Assembly: GCA_018261655.1 (NCBI GenBank)
Contig: JAGTSG010000014.1
Coordinates: 31,099-95,098, forward strand
DNA from: Pseudomonadota bacterium
GTDB taxonomy: Bacteria; Pseudomonadota; Gammaproteobacteria; Steroidobacterales; Steroidobacteraceae
Direction: 5' to 3'
DNA: 64,000 bases
Positions 42,868-51,987 of this stretch are shown piece by piece. The position numbers were made by a program, and so were the translations under genes. Numbering within the stretch: position 1 is the stretch's first letter; each line of letters starts with the position of its first letter. The notes under the pieces were generated by a model. It did not search any database, had not been told where the DNA came from, and worked only from the letters and a program-made list of their open reading frames with translations.

Positions 42868-44478
42868 TCACATGCGGAAGATGCCGTAGCTCTCGGGCGC
42901 CGGGGCCGGGCCGCGCGCCACGGTCGCGAGCGCCAGCGCCACGACCCTGCGCGTGTCGAGCGGGTCGATGACCCCGTCGTCCCACAGCCGCGCCGTCGCG
43001 TAGTAGGGGTTGCCCTGCGCCTCGTACTGGGTGCGGATCCCGTCCATGAAGGCCTGCTGTTCCGCCTCCGGCCAGGTCCCGGCGCGGGCCTCGAGTCCGT
43101 CGCGGCGCACGGTGGCCAGCACGTTGGCCGCCTGCTCGCCACCCATGACGGAGATGCGCGAGTTCGGCCAGCTCCACAGGAAGCGACCGCCGTAGGCCCG
43201 GCCGCACATCGCGTAGTTGCCCGCACCGAAGGAGCCGCCAATGATCACGGTCAGCTTGGGCACCGTCGCGCAGGCGACGGCGGTGACCATCTTGGCGCCG
43301 TCGCGGGCGATGCCGGCGTTCTCGTAGCGGCGGCCCACCATGAACCCGGTGATGTTCTGCAGGAACAGCAGCGGCACGCGCCGGCGGTTGGCCAGCTGGA
43401 CGAAGTGGGCGCCCTTGAGGGCTGACTCCGAGAACAGGATCCCGTTGTTCGCCACGATGGCGACGGGGTAGCCCCAAAGCCTGGCAAAGCCGCAGACCAG
43501 CGTCTTGCCGTAGAGCGCCTTGAACTCGTGGAACTCCGAGCCGTCGACGAGGCGGGCGATCACCTCGCGCACGTCGTACGGCTGCCTCAGGTCGCGCGGC
43601 ACGACACCCGGGAGGTCCTGCGGGTCGACCGCGGGCTCCGCGGGCTCCGCCTGCGCGAGCCAGGGCGCGGGATCCGGACCAAGTGCCGTGACGGCCTCCC
43701 GCGCCAGCTGCAGCGCGTGGGCGTCGTTGTCGGCGAGATGGTCCACCACGCCCGAGGTGCGCGCATGGACCTCGCCGCCGCCGAGCGACTCGGCGTCGAC
43801 GACCTCACCGGTCGCCGCCTTCACCAGCGGCGGCCCGCCCAGGAAGATCGTGCCCTGGTTGCGCACGATGATGCTCTCGTCGCACATCGCGGGGACGTAG
43901 GCGCCGCCCGCCGTGCACGAGCCCATCACCACCGCGAGCTGCGGGATGCCCTCGGCCGACATCTGGGCCTGGTTGTAGAAGATGCGCCCGAAGTGCTCGC
44001 GGTCGGGAAAGACCTCGTCCTGCATCGGCAGGAACGCTCCGCCGGAGTCCACCAGGTAGATGCAGGGCAGGCGATTCTCGAGCGCGACCTGCTGGGCGCG
44101 CAGGTGCTTGCGCACCGTCATCGGGTAGTAGGTGCCACCCTTCACCGTCGCGTCATTGGCGACGACCATGACCGGCCTGCCGCCGACCGTGCCGATCCCG
44201 GTGACGATCCCTGCGCTGGGGGCGTCGCCACCGTAGAGGCCGTCGGCGGCAAGCGGCGCGACCTCGAGGAAGGCGCTCCCGGGGTCCAGCAGCGTCTCGA
44301 TGCGGTCGCGCGCGAGCAGCTTGCCCCGCGCGGTGTGCTTCTCGCGCGCCCGGTCGTCGCCGCCGCGCGCGGCGGTGGCCAGCCTCGAGCGCAGCTGGTC
44401 CACGAGCGCGGACATGTGCGCCGCGTTCTCGCGAAACTCGGCCGAGCGGACGTCGATGCGCGTGACCAGCTTCGCCAT
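42868..44478 (-). CDS. liuB: 3-Methylcrotonyl-CoA carboxylase carboxyltransferase subunit
   Basis: LiuB (MccB) transfers the carboxyl group from biotin to 3-methylcrotonyl-CoA. The 536-residue protein has the two crotonase-like carboxyltransferase halves. Motifs are [20 protein letters not shown] at the N-terminus, [56 protein letters not shown] and [20 protein letters not shown] in the second half, ending [20 protein letters not shown]. These match methylcrotonyl-CoA carboxylase and not propionyl-CoA carboxylase. It starts 16 bases after the liuA stop. Confidence 0.94.
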   Translation of the reverse strand: MAKLVTRIDVRSAEFRENAAHMSALVDQLRSRLATAARGGDDRAREKHTARGKLLARDRIETLLDPGSAFLEVAPLAADGLYGGDAPSAGIVTGIGTVGGRPVMVVANDATVKGGTYYPMTVRKHLRAQQVALENRLPCIYLVDSGGAFLPMQDEVFPDREHFGRIFYNQAQMSAEGIPQLAVVMGSCTAGGAYVPAMCDESIIVRNQGTIFLGGPPLVKAATGEVVDAESLGGGEVHARTSGVVDHLADNDAHALQLAREAVTALGPDPAPWLAQAEPAEPAVDPQDLPGVVPRDLRQPYDVREVIARLVDGSEFHEFKALYGKTLVCGFARLWGYPVAIVANNGILFSESALKGAHFVQLANRRRVPLLFLQNITGFMVGRRYENAGIARDGAKMVTAVACATVPKLTVIIGGSFGAGNYAMCGRAYGGRFLWSWPNSRISVMGGEQAANVLATVRRDGLEARAGTWPEAEQQAFMDGIRTQYEAQGNPYYATARLWDDGVIDPLDTRRVVALALATVARGPAPAPESYGIFRM

Positions 44479-44494
44479 GGGTCCTCCCCGCGGT

Positions 44495-45658
44495 TCAGGC
44501 CGTTGCGCGGAACAGCTCGCGGCCGATCAGCATGCGGCGGATCTCGTTGGTTCCGGCGCCGATCTCGTAGAGCTTGGCGTCGCGCAGCAGCCGGCCGGCG
44601 GGATACTCGTTGATGTAGCCATTGCCGCCGAGCACCTGTATGGCCTCGAGCCCGGCCTTCACGCCGTTTTCCGAGGCGAGCATCAGGCAGGCGGCCGCGT
44701 CGAAGCGTGTCGTCCTCCCGGCGTCACAGGCGCGCGCGACGGCGTAGGCATAGGCGCGCGACGAGTTGAACGCGGTATAGAGGTCGGCCAGCTTTGCCTG
44801 CATGAGCTGGAACTCGCCGATCGGCTGGCCGAACTGCCTGCGGTCGTGCAGGTACGGCACGATCAGGTCGAGTGCCGCGCGCATGATGCCGAGCGGCCCG
44901 CCCGAGAGCACGACGCGCTCGTAGTCGAGCCCGCTCATCAGCACCTCGGCGCCGCCGCCGACGCGGCCGAGCACGTTCGCGTCCGGGACCCGGCAGTCCT
45001 CGAACACCAGTTCGCAGGTGTCCGAGCCGCGCATGCCGAGCTTGTCGAGCTTCTGCGCGGTGGTGAAACCCGGCATGCCCTTCTCGACGATGAACGCGGT
45101 GATCGGCGCCGGCCCCGCGCCCGGGTCGAGCGAGCCGTACACCACCAGGGTATCGGCCTCGGGCCCGTTCGTGATCCACATCTTCCGGCCGTTCAGCCGG
45201 AACCCGCCATCGCGGGGCTCCGCGCGCAGGCGCATCGCCACCACGTCCGAGCCCGCGCCGGTCTCGCTCATCGCCAGGGCGCCGACGTGCTCGCCCGAGA
45301 CCAGGCCCGGCAGGTACCGGCGCTTCTGCTCCGGCGTTCCCCAGCGACGGATCTGGTTGACGCACAGGTTCGAGTGCGCGCCGTAGGACAGGCCGACCGA
45401 CGCGGAAGCGCGGCTGATCTCCTCCATCGCCACCACGTGCTCGAGGTAGCCGTAGCCGAGCCCGCCGAATTCCTCCTCGACGGTGATGCCGAGCAGGCCC
45501 ATGCCGCCGAGCTCCGGCCAGAGGTCGCGCGGGAACCGGTTGCTGCGGTCGATTTCGTTCGCGCGCGGCGCAATGCGCCGCTGCGCGAACTCGCGGACGG
45601 CCTGGCGCAGCTCGTCCACGCGCTCGCCGAGGCTGAAGTCGAGGTCGAGGTCGAACAT
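44495..45658 (-). CDS. liuA: Isovaleryl-CoA dehydrogenase
   Basis: LiuA oxidises isovaleryl-CoA to 3-methylcrotonyl-CoA and reduces ETF. The 387-residue flavoprotein has [19 protein letters not shown] and [16 protein letters not shown] (FAD-contact regions). The isovaleryl-specific catalytic segment [17 protein letters not shown] has its glutamate in the YER triplet, and the C-terminus has [18 protein letters not shown]. The start [18 protein letters not shown] (ATG at 45656-45658) was chosen for its fit to family length; upstream in-frame starts run into the operator. First gene of liuABCD. Confidence 0.94.
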   Translation of the reverse strand: MFDLDLDFSLGERVDELRQAVREFAQRRIAPRANEIDRSNRFPRDLWPELGGMGLLGITVEEEFGGLGYGYLEHVVAMEEISRASASVGLSYGAHSNLCVNQIRRWGTPEQKRRYLPGLVSGEHVGALAMSETGAGSDVVAMRLRAEPRDGGFRLNGRKMWITNGPEADTLVVYGSLDPGAGPAPITAFIVEKGMPGFTTAQKLDKLGMRGSDTCELVFEDCRVPDANVLGRVGGGAEVLMSGLDYERVVLSGGPLGIMRAALDLIVPYLHDRRQFGQPIGEFQLMQAKLADLYTAFNSSRAYAYAVARACDAGRTTRFDAAACLMLASENGVKAGLEAIQVLGGNGYINEYPAGRLLRDAKLYEIGAGTNEIRRMLIGRELFRATA

Positions 45659-45701
45659 GTCGGGCTCCGTGGCCGGTCGCATCGCTTGCCAGCCCATCAT
45701 A

Positions 45702-45722
45702 ATTGTCGGACAATCCGACAAT
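45702..45722. promoter_or_regulatory. Perfect inverted repeat between liuA and gntR, FadR-type GntR operator
   Basis: ATTGTCGGA (45702-45710) and TCCGACAAT (45714-45722) are perfect inverted copies separated by CAA. Within them TTGTCGGACAA (45703-45713) fits the FadR-subfamily consensus TNGTNNNACNA exactly. The site lies 43 bases from the liuA start and 20 bases from the gntR start, so a bound dimer could repress both. Binding by the adjacent GntR is inferred. Confidence 0.65.
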
Positions 45723-45742
45723 CAAGCCCCGGAGCAGGAATC

Positions 45743-46528
45743 GTGACCGAGACCCGATTCGAGCCGCTGCACCACGACCCCGCGTACCTGAGACTGGCGG
45801 GCCTGATCCGTGCGCGGATCCTGGCCCGGCAGCTCGTACCCGGGAGTGCGCTGCCCACCGAGACCGAGCTCGCGCGCCAGTTCGAGGTGAATCGCTCGAC
45901 GGTGCGCGAGGCGTTGCGCAACCTGCAGTCGTCCGGGCTCCTCGAGCGGCGCGGGGGCGGGAAGAAGCTGTTTGTCAGCCGGCCGACCGTGGCGGCCGTC
46001 GGGGGCGGGCTGAGTGAGGCGCTGTCGTTGCACGGTGCGCGCGTCGTCGATGTCTGGGAGGCCCTGCGGGCGGTGGAACCGGCGATCGCCTCGGCCGCCG
46101 CGCGGCGCCGGACGCCGGAGCAGCTGCGGGAAATCTCGCAGGTGGCGGATACCTTTGCCGCGGGCGAACTCCCGGCCGACGCTGCGGTGCAGTGCGTGGG
46201 ACGGTTCTTCCGTGCGTTGGGTGCGGCGAGCGGCAACCCGGTGTTTGCCATCGCCAACGAACCGCTCGTGCAGCTGGTGCAACCCGGCCTCGCGATCATC
46301 ATCGACCGGCTCCCGCAGGCGCGGCGCCGGATCGCGGCGGCCCAGCGTTCGATCGTGGACGCGCTCGGGCGGCATGACCCGGAGTCGGCCGCAGAGTGGA
46401 TGCGCCGGCACATCGAGGACTTCCGGCGCGGTTTCGAGCAGGCCGGCCTGCCGCTCGAGACGGTGGTGGGGAAGCAGGCGGGGTCAGACCCCGCACTGTC
46501 CCCATGGCGGGGACCGGGCGGGGCCTGA
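45743..46528 (+). CDS. GntR/FadR-family transcriptional regulator, predicted liu regulator
   Basis: The 261-residue protein has a GntR winged helix (LAGLIRARILARQLVPGSAL, PTETELARQFEVNRSTVREA, LRNLQSSGLLERRGGGKKLFV) and an FCD-like helical effector domain (VWEALRAVEPAIASAAARRR ... AASGNPVFAIANEPLVQL). The usual FCD metal-site residues (Asp, then His in FHRAL) are not seen; this protein has FFRAL, so a metal-free ligand pocket is likely. GTG start at 45743 with GGAGCAGGA upstream. The last 17 or so residues (GSDPALSPWRGPGGA) and the stop are encoded by a dispersed inverted repeat. Divergent from liuA. Confidence 0.87.
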   Translation: MTETRFEPLHHDPAYLRLAGLIRARILARQLVPGSALPTETELARQFEVNRSTVREALRNLQSSGLLERRGGGKKLFVSRPTVAAVGGGLSEALSLHGARVVDVWEALRAVEPAIASAAARRRTPEQLREISQVADTFAAGELPADAAVQCVGRFFRALGAASGNPVFAIANEPLVQLVQPGLAIIIDRLPQARRRIAAAQRSIVDALGRHDPESAAEWMRRHIEDFRRGFEQAGLPLETVVGKQAGSDPALSPWRGPGGA

Positions 46529-46532
46529 CCCC
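46480..46532. repeat. REP-like nested inverted repeat, copy 2, running into the gntR 3' end
   Basis: Outer arms GGGGTCAGACCCC (46480-46492) and GGGGCCTGACCCC (46520-46532) pair with one mismatch. GTCCCC (46498-46503) and GGGGAC (46509-46514) form an inner hairpin. Sequence order and content match the copy at 14323-14410. The gntR stop codon lies in the right arm, and the element separates gntR from the convergent thiolase gene, where it could also act as a terminator. Confidence 0.65.
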
Positions 46533-46540
46533 TCCGATCG

Positions 46541-47722
46541 TCAGAGCATCTCGACTGCCACGGCCGTCGCCTCGCCGCCGCCGATGCACAGGGACGCGAC
46601 GCCGCGCCTGAGACCGCGCGCGGCGAGCGCGTGCAGCAGCGTGGTCGTGATGCGCGCGCCGGTCGCGCCGATCGGGTGCCCGAGGGCGCAGGCGCCGCCA
46701 TTCACGTTGACCCTGGCATGGTCGAGTCCGCAGTCGTGGATGGCGGCCATCGTCACGGCCGCGAAGGCCTCGTTGATCTCGTACAGGTCCACGTCGCCCG
46801 GCTTCCATCCGAGCCTGGCCAGCACCTTCTTCACGGCGCCGACGGGCGCGGTCGTGAACCATTCCGGCTCGTGGGAGTTGCTGGCATAGGCGAGCAGGCG
46901 CGCCATCGGTTTGAGGCCGCGCGCCGCAGCGGCCGACTCGCGCATCAGCACCAGCGCGGAGGCGCCGTCGGAAATCGACGACGAGCTGGCCGCCGTCACG
47001 GTGCCGTCCTTGGTGAAGGCCGGGCGCATGCCGGGGATCTTCTTCACGTCGCAGTTGAACGGCGTCTCGTCCTTGTCGACGACGACATCGCCCTTGCGCG
47101 ACTTGACCGTCACGGGCGCAATCTCCGCGGCGAAGGCGCCGGCCTCGATCGCACGCAGCGATCGCAGCACCGACTCGGTCGCGAACGCATCCTGCATCTC
47201 GCGCGTGAAGCCGTACTTCGCCGCGGTCGCATCCGCGAAGCAGCCCATGGCCTTGCCGTCGAAGGGGCTCTGCAGTCCGTCGTAGAACATGTGGTCGAGG
47301 ATCTCGCCGTGGCCCATGCGGTAACCGCTGCGGGCCTTGGGCAGCATGTAGGGCGCGTTGGTCATGGACTCGAGGCCGCCGGCCACCGCGATGTCGATGT
47401 CGCCGGTGCGCAGGCTGTCGGCGGCCATCATGATCGCCTTCATCGCCGAGCCGCACAGCTTGTTGACGGTCGTCGCGGGTGTCGTGTTCGGGATGCCGGC
47501 GGCGAGCGCGGCCTGCCGCGCGGGGCCCTGTCCGAGGCCTGCCGGGAGCACGCATCCCATGATCACTTCCTGGATGTCCGACGGCGCCAGGCCGCTCGTC
47601 TCCACTGCGCCGCGGATGGCCGCCGCGCCGAGATCGGTCGCCTTGACGCCGGCGAACGCGCCCTGGAATGCGCCGACGGGCGTGCGCCGGGCCGACAGAA
47701 TGACGATCGAATCCTTGGACAT
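46541..47722 (-). CDS. Acetyl-CoA C-acetyltransferase (thiolase)
   Basis: The 393-residue degradative/biosynthetic thiolase splits acetoacetyl-CoA to two acetyl-CoA or runs in reverse. Active-site residues are the nucleophilic Cys in VNKLCGSAMKA (about residue 90), the His in GGACALGHPIGATGAR, and the second Cys in SLCIGGGEATAV. MSKDSIVILSARRTPVGAF is a standard N-terminus (ATG at 47720-47722). It would take acetoacetyl-CoA made by AacS. It is on the same strand as, and downstream of, the TetR gene with 107 bases between. PhaA and AtoB roles cannot be told apart from sequence. Confidence 0.93.
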   Translation of the reverse strand: MSKDSIVILSARRTPVGAFQGAFAGVKATDLGAAAIRGAVETSGLAPSDIQEVIMGCVLPAGLGQGPARQAALAAGIPNTTPATTVNKLCGSAMKAIMMAADSLRTGDIDIAVAGGLESMTNAPYMLPKARSGYRMGHGEILDHMFYDGLQSPFDGKAMGCFADATAAKYGFTREMQDAFATESVLRSLRAIEAGAFAAEIAPVTVKSRKGDVVVDKDETPFNCDVKKIPGMRPAFTKDGTVTAASSSSISDGASALVLMRESAAAARGLKPMARLLAYASNSHEPEWFTTAPVGAVKKVLARLGWKPGDVDLYEINEAFAAVTMAAIHDCGLDHARVNVNGGACALGHPIGATGARITTTLLHALAARGLRRGVASLCIGGGEATAVAVEML

Positions 47723-47787
47723 GGTGATGGGCCCCGTGTGATTGCCAGGCTGCCAGCCAGCCTGTCCCCGGCAGGATTTTGCCCTGC

Positions 47788-47820
47788 AAAAAACCAAATG
47801 TCTCCCCGACGTTGGTCGGG
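47788..47820 (-). terminator. Possible intrinsic terminator of the tetR gene
   Basis: Read on the minus strand, CCCGAC and GTCGGG form a six-base-pair hairpin with a four-base loop (47805-47820), ten bases past the tetR stop. A run of six T residues lies 11 bases further on (47788-47793). The gap between stem and T tract is longer than ideal, so the call is tentative. Confidence 0.35.
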
Positions 47821-47829
47821 CGGGCCGGC

Positions 47830-48480
47830 TCAGGCGCGCTGGCTGGCGCTGCGGCGACGCCGGGGAAGCAGCCCGTGCCCGAAGAAAGCGACGAAGCGTT
47901 CTGCCACCTGCGCCGGGGTCATCGGCTGGCCTTCCCGGTACCAGTGGGCGATCCAGTTCAGGGCGCCGGCCATGGCGAAGGCCGTCATCTTGGGGTCGCA
48001 GGGCTCGATCGAGCCGTCGGCGATGCCTTCCTCGATCAGGCGGCGGATGCCGCGGTCGATCTCCGCCTTGAGCTTCTTCACGTGCCGCCCGAGTTCCGGC
48101 CCGAGGTCCTGGTCCTCTGCGCGGGTCATGCACCAGCCGAAATCCGAGGCGACGGCCAGGGCGTAGTACCGGACGACCTCGTCCAGTTTCTCGCGCGCCG
48201 GCAGGGACGAGCCCTCGACCTGGCGCAGGCCCGCGCGGATGCCTTCCAGGCCAGCCTGGAAGCACTCGAACAGCAGCTGCTCCTTGTTCTCGACGTAGTA
48301 GTAGACGGTCGGCTTGGTGACGCCGAGCGCGGCGGCAATGTCATCGAGGGACGTCTGGTGGAAGCCGCCGCGGCTGAAGGCGCGCGCCGCGGTGCGGATC
48401 ACGGCGTCGCGCTTGAGCGCGCGGTCGCGGTGCCGGCGCGAGGGCCAGCGCGGTTGACCTGGTGACACGTCCGCAATCAT
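47830..48480 (-). CDS. TetR-family transcriptional regulator
   Basis: The 216-residue protein has a TetR HTH: RDAVIRTAARAFSRGGFHQTSLDDIAAALGV region (residues about 23-53) with the recognition helix TKPTVYYYVENKEQLLFE. The C-terminal domain is the fatty-acid-regulator type (KKLKAEIDRGIRRLIEEGIADGSIE; WIAHWYREGQPMTPAQVAERF). It is divergent from icmF, with dyads between them, so it is likely a CoA-thioester- or acyl-responsive repressor of icmF and perhaps thiolase. The ATG at 48478-48480 was chosen; an in-frame ATG eight codons upstream would lie within the candidate operator. Confidence 0.87.
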   Translation of the reverse strand: MIADVSPGQPRWPSRRHRDRALKRDAVIRTAARAFSRGGFHQTSLDDIAAALGVTKPTVYYYVENKEQLLFECFQAGLEGIRAGLRQVEGSSLPAREKLDEVVRYYALAVASDFGWCMTRAEDQDLGPELGRHVKKLKAEIDRGIRRLIEEGIADGSIEPCDPKMTAFAMAGALNWIAHWYREGQPMTPAQVAERFVAFFGHGLLPRRRRSASQRA

Positions 48481-48512
48481 ACTTATGCGTAGGATATTAC
48501 TCATCGGTAAGT
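48481..48512. promoter_or_regulatory. Candidate TetR operator between tetR and icmF
   Basis: The short divergent spacer holds two similar half-dyads. TTAC and GTAA flank six bases at 48497-48510, and an outer pair ACTTA (48481-48485) and TAAGT (48508-48512) brackets the whole site. It touches the tetR start codon. The inner arms are imperfect. The AT-rich sequence in GC-rich surroundings supports a promoter/operator, but the binding protein is inferred. Confidence 0.45.
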
Positions 48513-48551
48513 TTTGTAAAGGTGAGTGACGGCAGCGCATTGGGGGGGTCC

Positions 48552-51500
48552 ATGAAGGCCGGACGACGCAGCACCTTGACCGAGCCAGCCGCCGGGGAGC
48601 GGGTCCCGCTGCGCTTCATCAGCGCGGCCTCGCTCTTCGATGGCCACGACGCCGCGATCAACATCATCCGCCGCATCCTGCAGTCGCACGGTGCCGAGGT
48701 GATCCATCTCGGCCACAACCGCAGCGTCGCCGACATCGTCCGCGCCGCGATCCACGAAGATGCCGACGCGATCGCGGTCAGCAGCTACCAGGGCGGCCAC
48801 AACGAGTACTTCCGCTACATGGTGGACATGCTGCGCGGGCTCGGCGCCGGGCACGTGCGGGTGGTCGTCGGCGGCGGCGGCACGATCGCGCCGCACGAGG
48901 TCGGGGAACTCGAGGCCTACGGCGTCGAGAGGATCTACACGCCCGACGACGGCCTGCGGCTCGGGCTGGAGGGCATGATCGAGGACGTCCTTGCCCGCGT
49001 CCGCGCCGCGCAGCGTCCAGCGTTCGAACTGGCGCCGCTCAGGGCCGACGACCCCCTGCAGATCGCCCGCACGATCTCGGTGCTCGAGCGCGGCGAGGAC
49101 GCGGCGCTGCTGGAACGCGTGCGCGCGGCGGCGGTGAAGACGCTGAATAGGCCGCCCGTGATCGGCATCACCGGCACCGGCGGCGCCGGCAAGTCGTCCC
49201 TCACCGACGAGTTGCTGAGCCGCTTCGTGCGCTTCTTCCCGGATCGCAAGGTCGCGGTGGTCGCGATGGACCCGACGCGGCGGCGCTCCGGGGGGGCGCT
49301 GCTCGGCGACCGCATCCGGATGAACGCGCTGGCCAGCCCCCAGGTGTTCATGCGCTCGCTCGCGACGCGCCGCGCGCACCTCGCGACCAGCGCAGTGCTG
49401 ACCGACACCATCCAGCTGCTCAAGTGGGCGGGCTTCGACCTGGTGATCGTCGAGACGGCCGGCATCGGCCAGAGCGACACCGAGATCGTGGACATGGTGG
49501 ACCTGTCCATCTACGTGATGACCAGCGACTACGGCGCCGCGAGCCAGCTCGAGAAGATCGACATGCTCGACTTCGCCGACATGGTCGCGCTCAACAAGTT
49601 CGAGAAGCGCGGCGCCGAGGACGCGCTGCGCGACGTCCGCAAGCAGTTCGCGCGCAACCGCAAGCTCTTCGGCACGTCCCCCGAGCGGCTGCCGGTGTAC
49701 CCGACCATCGCCAGCCAGTTCAACGACGCGGGCGTGAACACGCTGTTCGCGGCGGTCTGCGGCCGCCTGCACGAGAAGTGGGGCAACCTGAAGCCCTGGG
49801 TCCCCGAGGGGCTCGGGCCGCTCGGCGAGCCGAAGCGGCAGGCGATCATCCCCGGCGAGCGGGTCCGCTACCTCGCGGAGATCGCCGAGGGCGGGAGGAC
49901 CCTGAACGCGAAGGCACGCGAGGCCGCGGCGGCGGCCAGCCGCGCCCATGGACTGCATCGCGCCCTCGAGACCCTGCGCGACCCGGCGCTGCCCCAGCCG
50001 CTGGACCGCTACGCCGAGGCGCAGCTCGAGGACGCCGATGCCAGCGTTGCGCGCCTGCGCCGCGAGTACAACCACGCGCTCGACGCCGTCGGCGGAGAGG
50101 GACTCGCACTCCTGCGGGCCTGGCCGGGGCGGGCGCGCGGCGCGACCGACCCGGAGTACTGCTACCAGGTGCGCGGGCGCGAGGTGCGGGGGAGCAATTA
50201 CACGGAGACGCTGTCGCACCAGCAGCTGCCGAAGATCGCCATCCCGCCGTATCGCGACTGGGGCGAGCTGCTGCGCTTCCTGCTGCTCGAGAACCTGCCG
50301 GGCGCCTATCCGTACACCGCGGGCATCTACCCTTACCGGCGCGAGGACGAGGACCCGACCCGGATGTTCGCGGGCGAGGGCGCGCCCGAGCGGACCAACC
50401 GCCGCTTCCACTACCTGGCCGCGGGCCACAAGTCCGCCCGGCTCTCCACCGCCTTCGACTCGACCACGCTCTATGGCGAGGATCCCGACGAGCGGCCGGA
50501 CATCTATGGCCGGATCGGCAACTCGGGCGTCTCCATCGCGTCGCTGGACGACATGAAGAGGCTCTATTCGGGCTTCGACCTGTGTGCGCCCTCGACCTCG
50601 GTGTCCATGACCATCAACGGCCCGGCGCCGATGATCCTGGCGATGTTCATGAACACCGCCATCGACCAGCGCGTCGAGCGGTTCCTCAAGGAAACGGGGC
50701 GCTGGGCGGAGGCGGAGCGCAGGATCGCCAAGCTGTACGAGGGCCGGGAGCGTCCCCGCTATCGCGGCGACCTGCCGCCCGGCAACGACGGCTCCGGGCT
50801 CGGACTGCTCGGCGTCACCGGCGACCAGCTCGTGGACGCACAGACCTACGCGAGGCTCAGGGCCGAGGCGCTCGCCGCCGTGCGCGGGACGGTGCAGGCC
50901 GACATCCTCAAGGAGGACCAGGCGCAGAACACCTGCATCTTCTCCACCGAGTTCGCGCTGCGGATGATGGGCGACGTGCAGCAATACTTCATCGACCACG
51001 GGGTCCGCAACTTCTACTCGGTCTCCATCTCCGGCTACCACATCGCGGAGGCGGGCGCGAACCCGGTCAGCCAGCTGGCCTTCACGCTGGCAAACGGCTT
51101 CACCATCGTCGAGTACTACCTCGCGCGCGGCATGCGGATCGACGACTTCGCGCCGAACCTGTCGTTCTTCTTCTCGAACGGGATGGACCCGGAGTACGCG
51201 GTCATCGGCCGCGTCGCCCGCCGGATCTGGGCACGCGCGATGCGCGAGGTCTACGGCGCCGGTCCGCGCAGCCAGATGCTCAAGTACCACATCCAGACCT
51301 CCGGCCGCTCGCTGCACGCGCAGGAGATCCAGTTCAACGACATCCGCACGACGCTGCAGGCGATGTACGCGCTGTTCGACAGCTGCAACAGCCTGCACAC
51401 CAACGCCTACGACGAAGCGCTGACGACGCCGACCGAGGAAAGCGTGCGCCGCGCCGTGGCGATCCAGCTGATCATCGCCCGCGAGCTCGGGCTCAACGGG

Positions 51501-51986
51501 AACCAGAACCCCTGGCAGGGATCGTTCGTCGTCGAGCAGCTGACCGACCTGGTCGAGGAGGCCGTCTACCGCGAGTTCGACAGCCTATCGGAGCGCGGCG
51601 GCGTGCTCGGCGCGATGGAGACCATGTACCAGCGCGGCAAGATCCAGGAGGAGTCGCTCTACTACGAGCAGAAGAAGCACGACGGCAGCCTGCCGATCGT
51701 CGGCGTCAACACTTTCCTGCCGGAAAAACGGGGCGGCGACGAGGCGAAGGACGCCGAGCTGATCCGCTCGACCGAGCAGGAGAAGCAGGACCAGGTGGCG
51801 AGCGTGCGCGCCTTCAACCTGCAGCGTGCCGGCGAACAGCCCGCGGCCCTGGCGCGGCTGCAGGAGGTCGCGGCCGCCGGCGGCAACGTGTTCGAGGCGC
51901 TGGTGGAGACGGTAAAGGTCGCCTCGCTCGGGCGGATCTCGAACGCGCTCTACGCGGTGGGCGGGCAGTACCGGCGCAACATGTGA
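48552..51986 (+). CDS. icmF: Fused isobutyryl-CoA mutase IcmF
   Basis: IcmF is an adenosylcobalamin enzyme interconverting isobutyryl-CoA and n-butyryl-CoA, with a built-in G-protein chaperone. The 1144-residue chain has a B12 domain with DGHDAA (His at about 32), then a MeaI/ArgK-like GTPase with P-loop GTGGAGKSS at about 208-216, a linker, and the catalytic barrel. In the barrel, Phe in TRMFAGEG (about 606) and Gln in EDQAQNT (about 792) replace the Tyr and Arg of methylmalonyl-CoA mutase, which is the isobutyryl-type signature. SMTINGPAPMILAMFMNTAI is well conserved. The start (ATG at 48552, GGGGGG upstream) gives normal length. Some IcmF proteins also rearrange isovaleryl-CoA to pivalyl-CoA. 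It converges on plsC. Confidence 0.94.
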   Translation: MKAGRRSTLTEPAAGERVPLRFISAASLFDGHDAAINIIRRILQSHGAEVIHLGHNRSVADIVRAAIHEDADAIAVSSYQGGHNEYFRYMVDMLRGLGAGHVRVVVGGGGTIAPHEVGELEAYGVERIYTPDDGLRLGLEGMIEDVLARVRAAQRPAFELAPLRADDPLQIARTISVLERGEDAALLERVRAAAVKTLNRPPVIGITGTGGAGKSSLTDELLSRFVRFFPDRKVAVVAMDPTRRRSGGALLGDRIRMNALASPQVFMRSLATRRAHLATSAVLTDTIQLLKWAGFDLVIVETAGIGQSDTEIVDMVDLSIYVMTSDYGAASQLEKIDMLDFADMVALNKFEKRGAEDALRDVRKQFARNRKLFGTSPERLPVYPTIASQFNDAGVNTLFAAVCGRLHEKWGNLKPWVPEGLGPLGEPKRQAIIPGERVRYLAEIAEGGRTLNAKAREAAAAASRAHGLHRALETLRDPALPQPLDRYAEAQLEDADASVARLRREYNHALDAVGGEGLALLRAWPGRARGATDPEYCYQVRGREVRGSNYTETLSHQQLPKIAIPPYRDWGELLRFLLLENLPGAYPYTAGIYPYRREDEDPTRMFAGEGAPERTNRRFHYLAAGHKSARLSTAFDSTTLYGEDPDERPDIYGRIGNSGVSIASLDDMKRLYSGFDLCAPSTSVSMTINGPAPMILAMFMNTAIDQRVERFLKETGRWAEAERRIAKLYEGRERPRYRGDLPPGNDGSGLGLLGVTGDQLVDAQTYARLRAEALAAVRGTVQADILKEDQAQNTCIFSTEFALRMMGDVQQYFIDHGVRNFYSVSISGYHIAEAGANPVSQLAFTLANGFTIVEYYLARGMRIDDFAPNLSFFFSNGMDPEYAVIGRVARRIWARAMREVYGAGPRSQMLKYHIQTSGRSLHAQEIQFNDIRTTLQAMYALFDSCNSLHTNAYDEALTTPTEESVRRAVAIQLIIARELGLNGNQNPWQGSFVVEQLTDLVEEAVYREFDSLSERGGVLGAMETMYQRGKIQEESLYYEQKKHDGSLPIVGVNTFLPEKRGGDEAKDAELIRSTEQEKQDQVASVRAFNLQRAGEQPAALARLQEVAAAGGNVFEALVETVKVASLGRISNALYAVGGQYRRNM

Positions 51987-51987
51987 G

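Noticed and set aside
48501..51398. Long minus-strand open frame opposite icmF
   Set aside because: It mirrors icmF codons, lacks any recognisable motif and overlaps the conserved enzyme over most of its length.
48552..51986. Reading icmF as methylmalonyl-CoA mutase
   Set aside because: The fused GTPase between B12 and catalytic domains and the Phe/Gln active-site pair are IcmF features; methylmalonyl-CoA mutase has Tyr/Arg and no fused G domain.
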